From: Natronospirillum sp965602035
GTDB lineage: Bacteria; Pseudomonadota; Gammaproteobacteria; Pseudomonadales; Natronospirillaceae
DNA length: 64,000 bases
Assembly: GCA_965602035.1 (NCBI GenBank)
Contig: OZ271919.1
Coordinates: 248,001 to 312,000, forward strand
Direction: 5' to 3'
The stretch's first letter is position 1; each line of letters opens with the position of its first letter. The position numbers were made by a program, and so were the translations under genes. The notes below the pieces were generated by a model. It had not been told where the DNA came from. It saw only the letters and a list, made by a program, of their open reading frames with translations, and did no database searches. Below, piece by piece: positions 6,380 through 14,866 of the stretch.

Positions 6380-8523
6380 TGCTCAAGCTCCCGCGGATTC
6401 ACCGGTTTCGGTAATACGTGCACGACGCCGTACTGGTGGGCTTCCTGTTCCACATACTGTTGCTCGACACCGGTAACCAGAACAACCCGGATGTCGCTCA
6501 GACCGGTAATGCTCCGGATCTTGCGCAACAGCTCAAGCCCGTTCATTTCCGGCATCCGGTAATCGATTATCACCCAGTCGAAGGCATCGTGAAAGTACAG
6601 ATGGCTCTGCAGCATCGCCAGTGCGGCCTCGCCCGATGCGGCCTGCTCAGGGAGCATCCCCCAGCGCCGGGTCTGGTTCTCCAGTACCTTCCGACAGGCC
6701 GCATAGTCATCAACGATCAATACTTTCTGTTGCTTCAGTGGCTCAAGACTTCTGGTGTCGCGGTCCTGTGGCGTCGAGTGGTCCGCTTCATAAGGCACAC
6801 TGAACCAGAAACTGCTGCCCCGGCTGGCCGAGCGACTCGCACCGATCTGGCCATCCATTCGCTCGATCAGATGGCGTGCTACCGGCAGGCCGAGATGACA
6901 ATCCTCGGGCAAGACACCGGATTGGCCCCCGCCGGACGCCGGCCATTCAAACAGTTGCTGAATATCGACAGGCGGCAGGCCGCGCCCGGTATCGTCTACC
7001 CGGACCCGGATTACATCAGGATCCTCGTGGCGAACGGTGACCTGCACAACACCGGATTCGGTGAATTTGACACTGTTGTCCAGCAGAATCCGCAGCACCT
7101 GCTGAACCAGGCTGGGGTCGATGTAAACGCGTGCGGGAACATTGGGCAGTATCTCTGCGACTACCTCCACATAGCGCAGGCTGGCCATGCGTGCAAAGGG
7201 TGCCACCGTTTCATGGATGAAATCCTCTACGACGACCTGGCGGGGTTTAACCGTCACTTCCTCAGTGGCCAGCCGCGTGTACATGCGCAGCTGGTCCAGC
7301 TGATTCTGCATCTGGGTACCGGCGCTCTGGGCTGTGGTCACAAACTCGCGCTGCTCTCCGGTCAACGGAGTATCCTGAAGCAGGGATGTCATGCCCAGTA
7401 AGCCGTGGATGGGAGAGCGCAGGTCGTGGTTCACCTTGCGCAACAGCGGCATGGCTCCGTTGTCGGTGATGCCGTTACCGGTATCGCTGAATCGGGTGCG
7501 CTGGTCGGCGGTCGCACGCAGGCCGAAGCCGAGAGCTATCAGGTGAACGATCAGCATCGAAAGCTGCAGCAGATCGGAAGCCAGTGTGCGCAGTCCGATG
7601 GGAGACAACTGAATCAACTCGATAATCGCCCATAAGCCCAATGCGAGTGCGCTGGCCGTTTCCGCCGCATGTGCTCTGGGCTGATGCGGCATTGACGGCC
7701 CGAGGGCGCGGACGGCGCATAGAACCAGGATCAGTGCGGCGGGAACAATCGGGCCTGCGACAATGGCCGCCAACGGCACCACGATCAGACTGGCTTTCCA
7801 GGTCCAGCGCAGGCGGGGCCATGCCACCGGAAAGCCGTAGAGCGCAAAAGCCAGGCTGGTCGATACACCGAGCAGGGCATGTGCTACCCGCTGATCAATA
7901 AACCCCGGTGCGCCGTAATAGAGCGCGGCAAACACGCTCAGGGCAAGCAGATAAAAACCCCAGACAAGGCCGGTCAGCGGCCGTGAACGGTGCGGAGGCT
8001 GCCAGCTCCGGGGCCAGAACTCCGGCACTGTGCCCAGACGGGCAACCAGCGCCGCCATGCCCCAGAGCACCCCGAAGACCGGTAGCACAAGATACAGCGC
8101 GCCAAAAAACACTTGCGTGTGCATGAACTGGCTCATCGGCATCAGCAAGGCGTTGAGTGTATCGGGCTGCTCGTTGTCGAATTCAAAGCGTACCGTGAGC
8201 AACTGCCGGTCGCGGACCTCAAGCGGAAGCGCAAGGCCGTGGCGAACGGTCAGTAATTCCCGATCTCGGGACAGCCCGTTCACACCGGTGGATCGGGGCG
8301 TCCCGGTCGTTCCCTGTAACACCAGAACGCTGCCGGTGGCCTGATCGCCCGGAGGTACCATCAGTTCAATGGCAATACCGCCGCCGGCTGCATCCGGAAG
8401 GGGTTCCTCGATAAACCGCAGACGGGCGGTGTCCTGGCTCAAGGCTTCTGCGGTGAGCAACAAACCTGCCAGCAGCGCTACCCGGACCCGGAATGGCCGG
8501 AAGCACATCGACAGGCGTTTCAT
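6358..8523 (-). CDS. RetS-like hybrid sensor histidine kinase (7TMR-DISM, one receiver)
   Basis: 721 residues from ATG 8523, which overlaps the purD TGA as ATGA; the alternative start 54 bases upstream would put residues before the signal peptide. Layout: signal peptide (1-30), a short periplasmic beta-type region (about 30-125), seven hydrophobic helices (about 125-355), a HisKA domain with NHDLRSPIHGLLG (His near 370), HATPase with LLDNSVKF and DTGRGLP, and one receiver domain from about residue 605 with KVLIVDDY, phospho-acceptor Asp in VIIDYRMP and the KP lysine near the end. The position after purH-purD is that of retS in P. aeruginosa as I recall it; RetS has two receivers, this has one. 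The Asp in the receiver and His in HisKA are both present. A RetS-like role in switching lifestyle is inference from layout and neighbours. Confidence 0.8.
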   Translation of the reverse strand: MKRLSMCFRPFRVRVALLAGLLLTAEALSQDTARLRFIEEPLPDAAGGGIAIELMVPPGDQATGSVLVLQGTTGTPRSTGVNGLSRDRELLTVRHGLALPLEVRDRQLLTVRFEFDNEQPDTLNALLMPMSQFMHTQVFFGALYLVLPVFGVLWGMAALVARLGTVPEFWPRSWQPPHRSRPLTGLVWGFYLLALSVFAALYYGAPGFIDQRVAHALLGVSTSLAFALYGFPVAWPRLRWTWKASLIVVPLAAIVAGPIVPAALILVLCAVRALGPSMPHQPRAHAAETASALALGLWAIIELIQLSPIGLRTLASDLLQLSMLIVHLIALGFGLRATADQRTRFSDTGNGITDNGAMPLLRKVNHDLRSPIHGLLGMTSLLQDTPLTGEQREFVTTAQSAGTQMQNQLDQLRMYTRLATEEVTVKPRQVVVEDFIHETVAPFARMASLRYVEVVAEILPNVPARVYIDPSLVQQVLRILLDNSVKFTESGVVQVTVRHEDPDVIRVRVDDTGRGLPPVDIQQLFEWPASGGGQSGVLPEDCHLGLPVARHLIERMDGQIGASRSASRGSSFWFSVPYEADHSTPQDRDTRSLEPLKQQKVLIVDDYAACRKVLENQTRRWGMLPEQAASGEAALAMLQSHLYFHDAFDWVIIDYRMPEMNGLELLRKIRSITGLSDIRVVLVTGVEQQYVEQEAHQYGVVHVLPKPVNPRELEQCLKKTD

Positions 8524-9809
8524 GGCGTTGGGGAACGGCCGATGGCGTGGTGACCAATATCGGTCCGGTAGCTGCACCCGGACCAGGAGATGGAATGCAC
8601 CACCTCATACGCGTTCTTCTGGGCGTCGGCCACCGTATCGCCCAGCGCCGTGCAGCAAAGGACACGGCCACCGGCGGTGACCAGACGGTCGCCATCGAAC
8701 CGTGTGCCGGCATGGAATACCTTGGTTCCGGGCGGCCAGTCGGCGGTGGCGCCGCTGATTTCATCACCCTTGCGATAGTCTCCGGGGTAGCCGCCGGCCG
8801 CCATCACCACGCCCAGTGCCGTTTTATCTGACCAGTGTGCAACCTGAGAATCGAGTTTGCCTTCTGTGGCGGCGACGCAGTGAGCGAGCAGGTCTGACTC
8901 CAGGCGCAGCAGTATGGGCTGGGTCTCGGGGTCTCCGAATCGGCAATTGAACTCCAGAACGTTCGGAGTGCCATCCTCGCTGATCATCAACCCCGCGTAG
9001 AGGAAGCCGGTGTAGGGCATGCCCTCGGCTGCGAGCCCACGTACCGTCGGCATGATCACTTCTTCCATCACCCGGGCTTCAAGTGCTTCGGTAACAACAG
9101 GGGCCGGTGAGTAGGCGCCCATGCCGCCCGTGTTCGGGCCGGTGTCGCCATCATGGGCAGCCTTGTGATCCTGCGAGGTTGCCATGGGCAATACGTTCCC
9201 GCCGTCCGCCATCACGATGAAGCTTGCTTCCTCACCCGTAAGAAACGATTCGATTACGACCCGGGCTCCGGCTTCACCGAAGCGGTTGCCTGCCAGCATA
9301 TCCCGAACAGCCTGTTCGGCCTCGCTGACGGTCTGCGCCAGAATGACACCTTTACCCGCGGCGAGACCGTCTGCCTTGACGACAATCGGAGCCCCTTTTT
9401 CGCGAACATAGTCAACGGCCGGGCCGACCTCGGTGAATGCCCGATACGAGGCACTGGGTATGTTATGGCGCTCGAGAAAAGCCTTGCTGAAGGCTTTCGA
9501 ACCCTCGAGGCGTGCGGCCGCCCGGTCAGGGCCGAAAATCCTCAGCCCGGCGTCGCGAAACGCATCAACCACTCCGGCGACGAGCGGTCCTTCGGGGCCG
9601 ACCACGGTCAGCCCGATCTGTTCCTTCCGGGCAAAGGCGACCAGGCCGGGGATGTCGTCAACCGCAATATCAACGTTTTGCAGGCCGGCTTCGAGGGCGG
9701 TACCCGCGTTGCCGGGTGCGACATAAACCGTGTCCGCGTCCGGCGACTGGGCCAGTTTCCAGGCCAGAGCGTGTTCGCGCCCGCCGGCGCCAATGACAAG
9801 TACGTTCAT
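8520..9809 (-). CDS. purD: Phosphoribosylamine-glycine ligase
   Basis: A 429-residue ATP-grasp enzyme of de novo purine synthesis that joins glycine to phosphoribosylamine. N-terminal MNVLVIGAGGREHALAWKLAQS, ATP-grasp VKADGLAAGKGV, and NTGGMGAYSPAP are diagnostic, as is EFNCRFGDPETQ. The start at 9809 has GGAAACACCGGGA upstream. It follows purH by 41 bases, the standard purH-purD pair. The last ~15 residues (CSYRTDIGHHAIG...) are less conserved. Its stop overlaps the start of the kinase gene. Confidence 0.97.
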   Translation of the reverse strand: MNVLVIGAGGREHALAWKLAQSPDADTVYVAPGNAGTALEAGLQNVDIAVDDIPGLVAFARKEQIGLTVVGPEGPLVAGVVDAFRDAGLRIFGPDRAAARLEGSKAFSKAFLERHNIPSASYRAFTEVGPAVDYVREKGAPIVVKADGLAAGKGVILAQTVSEAEQAVRDMLAGNRFGEAGARVVIESFLTGEEASFIVMADGGNVLPMATSQDHKAAHDGDTGPNTGGMGAYSPAPVVTEALEARVMEEVIMPTVRGLAAEGMPYTGFLYAGLMISEDGTPNVLEFNCRFGDPETQPILLRLESDLLAHCVAATEGKLDSQVAHWSDKTALGVVMAAGGYPGDYRKGDEISGATADWPPGTKVFHAGTRFDGDRLVTAGGRVLCCTALGDTVADAQKNAYEVVHSISWSGCSYRTDIGHHAIGRSPTP

Positions 9810-9850
9810 TCCCGGTGTTTCCTTTCAATAGTCTGCATGTAATCGCCGCA

Positions 9851-11437
9851 TCAATGGCGGAAATGCCGCATACCGGTAAAGACCATGGCGATGTCATGTT
9901 CATCGGCTGCCGCAATCACCTCGTCGTCTCTGATCGAGCCACCGGGTTGGATAACGGCTCTGATCCCGGCCTCGGCAGCCTGATCCAGGCCATCGCGGAA
10001 GGGCAGAAACGCGTCGGATGCCATAACCGAGCCCACCACCTCGAGACCGGCGTCGGCGGCTTTGATACCGGCGATACGCGCACTGTAGACGCGGCTCATC
10101 TGTCCGGCACCCACACCAATTGTCTGCAGGTCCCGTGCATAGACAATGGCATTGGATTTCACGTACTTGGCAACCCGCCACGCAAACAGCAGGTCATCCC
10201 GCTCCTGCGGTGACGGTTCGCGTTCTGTCACTGTCTTTAGCTGATTGTCCTGAACGTTGCCGAGGTCGCGGTCCTGCACCAGCAGACCGCCGGTGACTCG
10301 CTTGAAATCAAGGCCCGGCACGGGGCTTTCCCATTCACCGCAGGCCAGTACCCGCACGTTTGGTTTTACCTTGACCGCGGCCAGTGCGCTGTCGCTTACC
10401 ACCGGTGCAATAATAACTTCCACGAACTGGCGATCGATAATCGCTTTCGCCGTGTCCGCGTCGAGCGGCCGGTTGAAGGCTATGATACCGCCAAAGGCGG
10501 ATGTCGGGTCAGTGGCGAACGCGCGCTCGTAGGCACTGCGTATACTGTCGGCAACGGCGACGCCGCATGGGTTGGCGTGTTTGACGATCACACAGGCCGG
10601 CGCTTCAAAGCTCTTGACGCATTCGAGTGCCGCATCGGAATCCGCAATGTTATTGAACGAGAGCGCCTTGCCCTGCAGTTGTTCTGCGGTGCTGATACTG
10701 GCTTCTTCCGGCTCCGGCTCCCGGTAGAACGCAGCCTTCTGGTGCGGGTTCTCGCCGTAACGCAGGGTTTCGGCATGCGCCCATTGCTGGTTCAGAGTCC
10801 GGGGGAAGGGCGATCGTTCTGCCGTATTCGGTTGATCCGTCTGATCGTCCAGGGAGCCGAGGTAGTTGGCGATCATGCCGTCATAGGCTGCCGTATGTTC
10901 GAACGCCTGGCGGGCAAGGTTGAACCGGGTTTTCTGCGTGACGCCACCCAGTCGGTCAATTTCGTCCAGAATGGTGTCATACGCTTCGGTGTGCACGGCG
11001 ATTGTCACCCAGGCATGGTTTTTCGCAGCGCTTCGGACCATGGCGGGGCCGCCAATGTCGATATTCTCGATGGCGGTGGGGAAATCGCAGTCCGGGTCCG
11101 CAGTTGCGCGGGCAAACGGGTAGAGATTCACCACCACCAGATCTATTGGCGGAATATCCTGCTCCGCCATTACGGCGTCATCCTGGCCGCGACGCCCGAG
11201 AATGCCACCATGAATACGCGGATGGAGCGTTTTGACCCGGCCATCCATGATTTCCGGAAAGCCGGTGTGCGACGACACCTCGGTCACCGCAATCCCCTGC
11301 TCCTTCAGCAATCGGAAGGTGCCTCCGGTGGACAGTAACTCCACACCTCTGCCTTCCAGGGCGCGGGCGAAATCCACGATGCCGGTCTTGTCGGAAACAC
11401 TGATCAGTGCCCGTCGCAGGGCTACCGTCGCTTTCAT
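9851..11437 (-). CDS. purH: Bifunctional AICAR transformylase / IMP cyclohydrolase
   Basis: 528 residues from ATG 11437, which has AGGA at six bases; an in-frame TTG two codons upstream is too close to that site. The N-terminal MGS-like cyclohydrolase domain (about 1-150) includes RRALISVSDKTGIVDFAR and LLSTGGTF. The C-terminal transformylase domain has KHANPCGVA and DPTSAFGGIIAFNRPLD. It catalyses the last two steps of IMP synthesis. It lies 40 bases after fis on the same strand, so read-through from dusB-fis is possible. Confidence 0.97.
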   Translation of the reverse strand: MKATVALRRALISVSDKTGIVDFARALEGRGVELLSTGGTFRLLKEQGIAVTEVSSHTGFPEIMDGRVKTLHPRIHGGILGRRGQDDAVMAEQDIPPIDLVVVNLYPFARATADPDCDFPTAIENIDIGGPAMVRSAAKNHAWVTIAVHTEAYDTILDEIDRLGGVTQKTRFNLARQAFEHTAAYDGMIANYLGSLDDQTDQPNTAERSPFPRTLNQQWAHAETLRYGENPHQKAAFYREPEPEEASISTAEQLQGKALSFNNIADSDAALECVKSFEAPACVIVKHANPCGVAVADSIRSAYERAFATDPTSAFGGIIAFNRPLDADTAKAIIDRQFVEVIIAPVVSDSALAAVKVKPNVRVLACGEWESPVPGLDFKRVTGGLLVQDRDLGNVQDNQLKTVTEREPSPQERDDLLFAWRVAKYVKSNAIVYARDLQTIGVGAGQMSRVYSARIAGIKAADAGLEVVGSVMASDAFLPFRDGLDQAAEAGIRAVIQPGGSIRDDEVIAAADEHDIAMVFTGMRHFRH

Positions 11438-11477
11438 AGTCAATCCTGTGTGTCTGCCGCGGAAAGAAGGGAATGGC

Positions 11478-11771
11478 TCAGAGCAGGCCGTACTGTTTCA
11501 GTTTCTTGCGCAGGGTACCCCGGTTCAGGCCGAGGACTTCAGACGCTTTGGTCTGGTTGTCCCGGGTGTAGCGCATAACGACCTCGAGCATGGGCGCTTC
11601 CACCTCGGACATCACCATCTGGTAGATATTGGTCGCGTCCTGGCCGTCCAGGTTCTGGAAGTAGTTTTCCATCGCGACTTCAACGCTGTCGCGCAGTGAC
11701 TGGTGGTGGCTGTCAATGCCGTGGGCGGGGGGTGTTGTTGTCATGGGAATTTCCGGTGTGTTGGTACTCAT
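11478..11771 (-). CDS. fis: DNA-binding protein Fis
   Basis: A 97-residue nucleoid protein and transcription factor that bends DNA. The C-terminal helix-turn-helix NQTKASEVLGLNRGTLRKKLKQYGLL is almost identical to the E. coli one. The N-terminal activating region is variable. The start overlaps the dusB stop as ATGA, the conserved dusB-fis operon arrangement. Growth-phase control of the operon in relatives is at the dusB promoter. Confidence 0.97.
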   Translation of the reverse strand: MSTNTPEIPMTTTPPAHGIDSHHQSLRDSVEVAMENYFQNLDGQDATNIYQMVMSEVEAPMLEVVMRYTRDNQTKASEVLGLNRGTLRKKLKQYGLL

Positions 11772-12817
11772 GCCGCTTTGTCATCTTCCTGTTGGCTGAT
11801 GGTGGAGGCTCCCGCAGCGTCGACTGAATTCCGGGAGCAACGGTTGAAATACTGTCGGACCAGTCTGAACTGCTCCGCGGGGTTCTCCAGCCGGTTGAAG
11901 TCCCGGCGGGTCTGCTCACTCAACGGTGACGGCCGGGCCTGGAGGTACCAGCCAATATGCTTGCGCGCGATTCGAACGCCCTGATGTGTGCCGTAGAACG
12001 CATGCAGTTCTTCCAGGTGCCCGAGCATAACGTCTTCCTGTTCCGTCAGATCGGGCCTGGTCGGGGCCTGGCCCGTGGCCAGGTAATGGGCGACTTCCCG
12101 AAAGATCCACGGATTACCCTGAGCGCCACGGCCGATCAACAGGCCGTCGGCCCCGGTGTGTCGGAGCACCCGCTGCGCCCCCGGGCCGTCTGTGATGTCA
12201 CCATTCGCAAGCACCGGAATAGTCACTGCCGCGCAGATGTCCCGAACGGTGTCGAATTCGGCTTCGCCCTGGAACCTGCAGGCCCGCGTCCGGCCATGCA
12301 CCGCCAGTGCCCGCACGCCGGACTGCTCGGCAATTCTGGCGACAGCTACTCCGTTCCGATGGTCCGGCGCAGTGCCCGTGCGTATCTTCAGTGTCACTGG
12401 CACATCGACTGCTGCCACGACGGCGTCCAGTATTCGCCGCACCTGGTCTTCATCGGCCAGCAACGCTGACCCGGCCGCCTTGCGGCAGACTTTTTTTGCC
12501 GGGCACCCCATATTGATATCAATGATCTGAGCGCCCAGCTCAACATTTGCCCGTGCAGCCTCTGCCATTTGCTCGGGTTCGGAGCCGGCAATCTGCACGC
12601 TGATCGGCCCCGGCTCTGCATCATGGCGCAGACGTGTCTGCGATTTACGTGACTGCCAGAGGCTTGTGTCAGAGGTAACCATTTCCGATACAGCCATGCC
12701 CGCACCGAGGCGCCGGCAGAGTCGACGGAATGGAAGGTCCGTCACACCGGCCATCGGTGCCAGTATCAGCGCTGGCTCAATGGAATAGGGGCCTATCGTC
12801 AACACGGTTCTGGTCAA
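11768..12817 (-). CDS. dusB: tRNA-dihydrouridine synthase B
   Basis: A 349-residue flavoenzyme that reduces U to dihydrouridine in the tRNA D-loop. LAPMAGVTDLPFR is the FMN-binding start of the TIM barrel; the catalytic Cys lies in NMGCPAKKVCRKAAGS; VHGRTR and ANGDITD follow. The start appears to be TTG at 12817-12815: a TAA stop lies immediately before it in frame, and the first ATG-like conserved residues begin only about eight codons later. In-frame GTG and TTG at codons 5-6 are alternatives. Weak Shine-Dalgarno. Downstream gene fis overlaps the stop. Confidence 0.94.
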   Translation of the reverse strand: MTRTVLTIGPYSIEPALILAPMAGVTDLPFRRLCRRLGAGMAVSEMVTSDTSLWQSRKSQTRLRHDAEPGPISVQIAGSEPEQMAEAARANVELGAQIIDINMGCPAKKVCRKAAGSALLADEDQVRRILDAVVAAVDVPVTLKIRTGTAPDHRNGVAVARIAEQSGVRALAVHGRTRACRFQGEAEFDTVRDICAAVTIPVLANGDITDGPGAQRVLRHTGADGLLIGRGAQGNPWIFREVAHYLATGQAPTRPDLTEQEDVMLGHLEELHAFYGTHQGVRIARKHIGWYLQARPSPLSEQTRRDFNRLENPAEQFRLVRQYFNRCSRNSVDAAGASTISQQEDDKAA

Positions 12818-12915
12818 TTAATGCTCAGTACGGGCGGCGTATGATACTGATTCCCGCCCCAATAGGAAACCGGCGAGACCCCACAAAAAAGGCTTGACAG
12901 CGATACCACGGGCGT

Positions 12916-13947
12916 TCAATAGGTCAGCAGGATCTCGAAATTATCAGCGGCCGAAACCGGTCGGTTCATGGGCAGACTGATACTGACCGGCCGCCCGGGC
13001 ATCAGTTGCCGGTTCGGATCCGGGTCGGTGCCGAGATAATCATCCGGCCGGAACCGGCCATCGGCAATGCGCTCGCCCTGCATGGATTGCAGCGTCACTA
13101 TTACGTCGGGGAAAGGCTGCGGGCGTTCGCCGCGGTTAACAAATACCGCATCCAGGCGCAGGCTGTCCTCGCCATTGATACGCAACGAGGAACTCAGTGT
13201 CTGGAGTGCCTGTGCCGATGGCGCAGCCGGAGACAGTCCGCAGTCCACCACCGAGCACAGTGGCGCATAGGCCGAAGACAGCACCGGCAGACCGGCGAGC
13301 GTCGCACGTTGCCACCAGCCAAGCTGGAGAATCAACAGCAGAATCAGGCCAACGGCCGCCGAACGCCACAGCCGGCGCCGTCGCCGCTGGCTGCCGTAGT
13401 TGGCCGACAGAGTGTCCAGATGAGCCCGCGCCTGCTCAAACCGGTTGCGCACGGTGGGCACCTGCGGGTCGTCGCCGGGTTCAGATGACGATGTGCTGGC
13501 ATCGGGGCGCCCCTCTGGAAACACCGGCTCCTGTGTGTGAGCACTGGCATCGTCTTCAGCCGGTTCTGAATGTGGCGGGGTCTGTGGTGGCCGGCGATGG
13601 CTGCGGTCATCCGTATCGGGCGCATTGAACCGGTGATTTCCCCAGTCCGGTTCATCTGACGGGAATAATGGCTCGTCGGCCCGGGCATGGCTTTCCCGGT
13701 CCGGGTTTTCGGCCGGGGAGCCAAACGCATCAGTGCTGTCGCTCTCAGGCGTTGCGGTACCTTGCGATGCAGGTTCCGGTGAACCGGTGTCGACAGCATC
13801 CAGCGTCACTTCGTTTTCCGGTGCCGAGAAGATCTGCAGACAGCTGCCGCAGCGCACTCGGCCGTTGGAGGCCTGTAACTGTGCCGGGCGCACGCGGAAC
13901 GTGGTCTGACAATGCGGACAGCGCGTTATCGGAATTTCCTGGTTCAT
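12916..13947 (-). CDS. Zinc-ribbon membrane protein, DUF3426
   Basis: 343 residues. The N-terminus TRCPHCQTTFRV...RVRCGSCLQIF is a four-Cys MJ0042-type zinc ribbon. Residues about 45-165 are a long, acidic, Pro/Ser/Asp-rich linker. A single hydrophobic helix (SAAVGLILLLILQLGWW) follows a basic RRRRRLW cluster, and the C-terminal third is the DUF3426 region (SSLRINGEDSLRLDAVFVNRG...). It would span the inner membrane with the ribbon inside. It lies ten bases after prmA and before dusB, its usual context in Pseudomonas relatives. Function is unknown. Confidence 0.85.
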   Translation of the reverse strand: MNQEIPITRCPHCQTTFRVRPAQLQASNGRVRCGSCLQIFSAPENEVTLDAVDTGSPEPASQGTATPESDSTDAFGSPAENPDRESHARADEPLFPSDEPDWGNHRFNAPDTDDRSHRRPPQTPPHSEPAEDDASAHTQEPVFPEGRPDASTSSSEPGDDPQVPTVRNRFEQARAHLDTLSANYGSQRRRRRLWRSAAVGLILLLILQLGWWQRATLAGLPVLSSAYAPLCSVVDCGLSPAAPSAQALQTLSSSLRINGEDSLRLDAVFVNRGERPQPFPDVIVTLQSMQGERIADGRFRPDDYLGTDPDPNRQLMPGRPVSISLPMNRPVSAADNFEILLTY

Positions 13948-13957
13948 GGTCTCGCAG

Positions 13958-14866
13958 TCAGGCGGCTAGACGGTTTGAATCAATTCGACGGCCATGGATG
14001 CACGCCCAATCGTCTTCATACTGGACCGCTATATCGTACAGATACGGCTGATATTCAGCCAGTACCCGATCGACCTGACTGCGAATCAGGCCGGACAGAA
14101 TCAGGTGTCCGTGGGCGTTCAGCCGGGCCAGCAGGGTGGGCCGGAGTGAAATCAGCGGGCCGGCAAGGATATTGGCCAGGACCGTGTCCGCTGCAACAGC
14201 GGGTGCATCGTCGGGCAGGAATACCCGGTAACGTTTCGGATCAATGTTGTTGCGCGCGGCGTTCTCGGCGGTTGAACGGACCGCCTGCGGATCAATGTCG
14301 ACCCCGATCATCTCGCGGGCGCCCAGCAGCAAGGCTGCAATACCCAGGACGCCGGAGCCACAGCCGTAATCGAGCACAGTGTGGTCTGTTACCGGGTGGT
14401 CGTTCAGCCAGCGCATGCAGAGCGCCGTGGTTGGATGGGTGCCGGTACCGAACGCGAGGCCGGGATCCAGCATGAGATTAACGGCCTCGGGATCGGGCGG
14501 GGTTTCCCAGCTCGGGCATATCCAGAGTCGGTCGCCGAAGGGAATGGGGTGGTAGTGATCCATCCAGGCACGCGCCCAGTCCTTTTCTTCGAGGATTTCC
14601 CAGCGCCAGTCCGGTAACCGGGTCAGTCCGGTCTCGTCCAGGCGCGATTGCACGCCCAGAATGACCGGGTCTGCCTCTGTCTCGGCGGAAAAAAGCGCCG
14701 ACAGGTCACTGGTGTCCCACAGTGGCGTCTCGCCCGGGGCAGGCTCCAGCACGGGCTGATCGGCCGCGTCCTCTACGGTAACAGCAAGCGCACCCAGTTC
14801 CTGCAGCAGGGACTCGAGTGGTTCAACCGATGCCGCCGGTATGCGCCGGAGCCTGAAAAGGATCAC
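13958..14866 (-). CDS. prmA: Ribosomal protein L11 methyltransferase
   Basis: 302 residues, started at GTG 14866. The start overlaps the accC TGA (GTGA), a translational coupling arrangement. The methyltransferase motifs include DPGLAFGTGTHPTT and VLDYGCGSGVLGIAALLLGA (SAM binding), followed by GVDIDPQAV. The N-terminal ~95 residues form the L11-recognition domain. It trimethylates lysines and the N-terminus of ribosomal protein L11. Confidence 0.95.
   Translation of the reverse strand: MILFRLRRIPAASVEPLESLLQELGALAVTVEDAADQPVLEPAPGETPLWDTSDLSALFSAETEADPVILGVQSRLDETGLTRLPDWRWEILEEKDWARAWMDHYHPIPFGDRLWICPSWETPPDPEAVNLMLDPGLAFGTGTHPTTALCMRWLNDHPVTDHTVLDYGCGSGVLGIAALLLGAREMIGVDIDPQAVRSTAENAARNNIDPKRYRVFLPDDAPAVAADTVLANILAGPLISLRPTLLARLNAHGHLILSGLIRSQVDRVLAEYQPYLYDIAVQYEDDWACIHGRRIDSNRLAA

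Noticed and set aside
10577..11338. 253-codon frame antisense to purH
   Set aside because: No motif; shadow of purH.
12893..12920. Plus-strand TTGACA in the dusB upstream gap
   Set aside because: The hexamer is perfect but the -10 position (CAATAG) is poor and it would run antisense into the DUF3426 gene.
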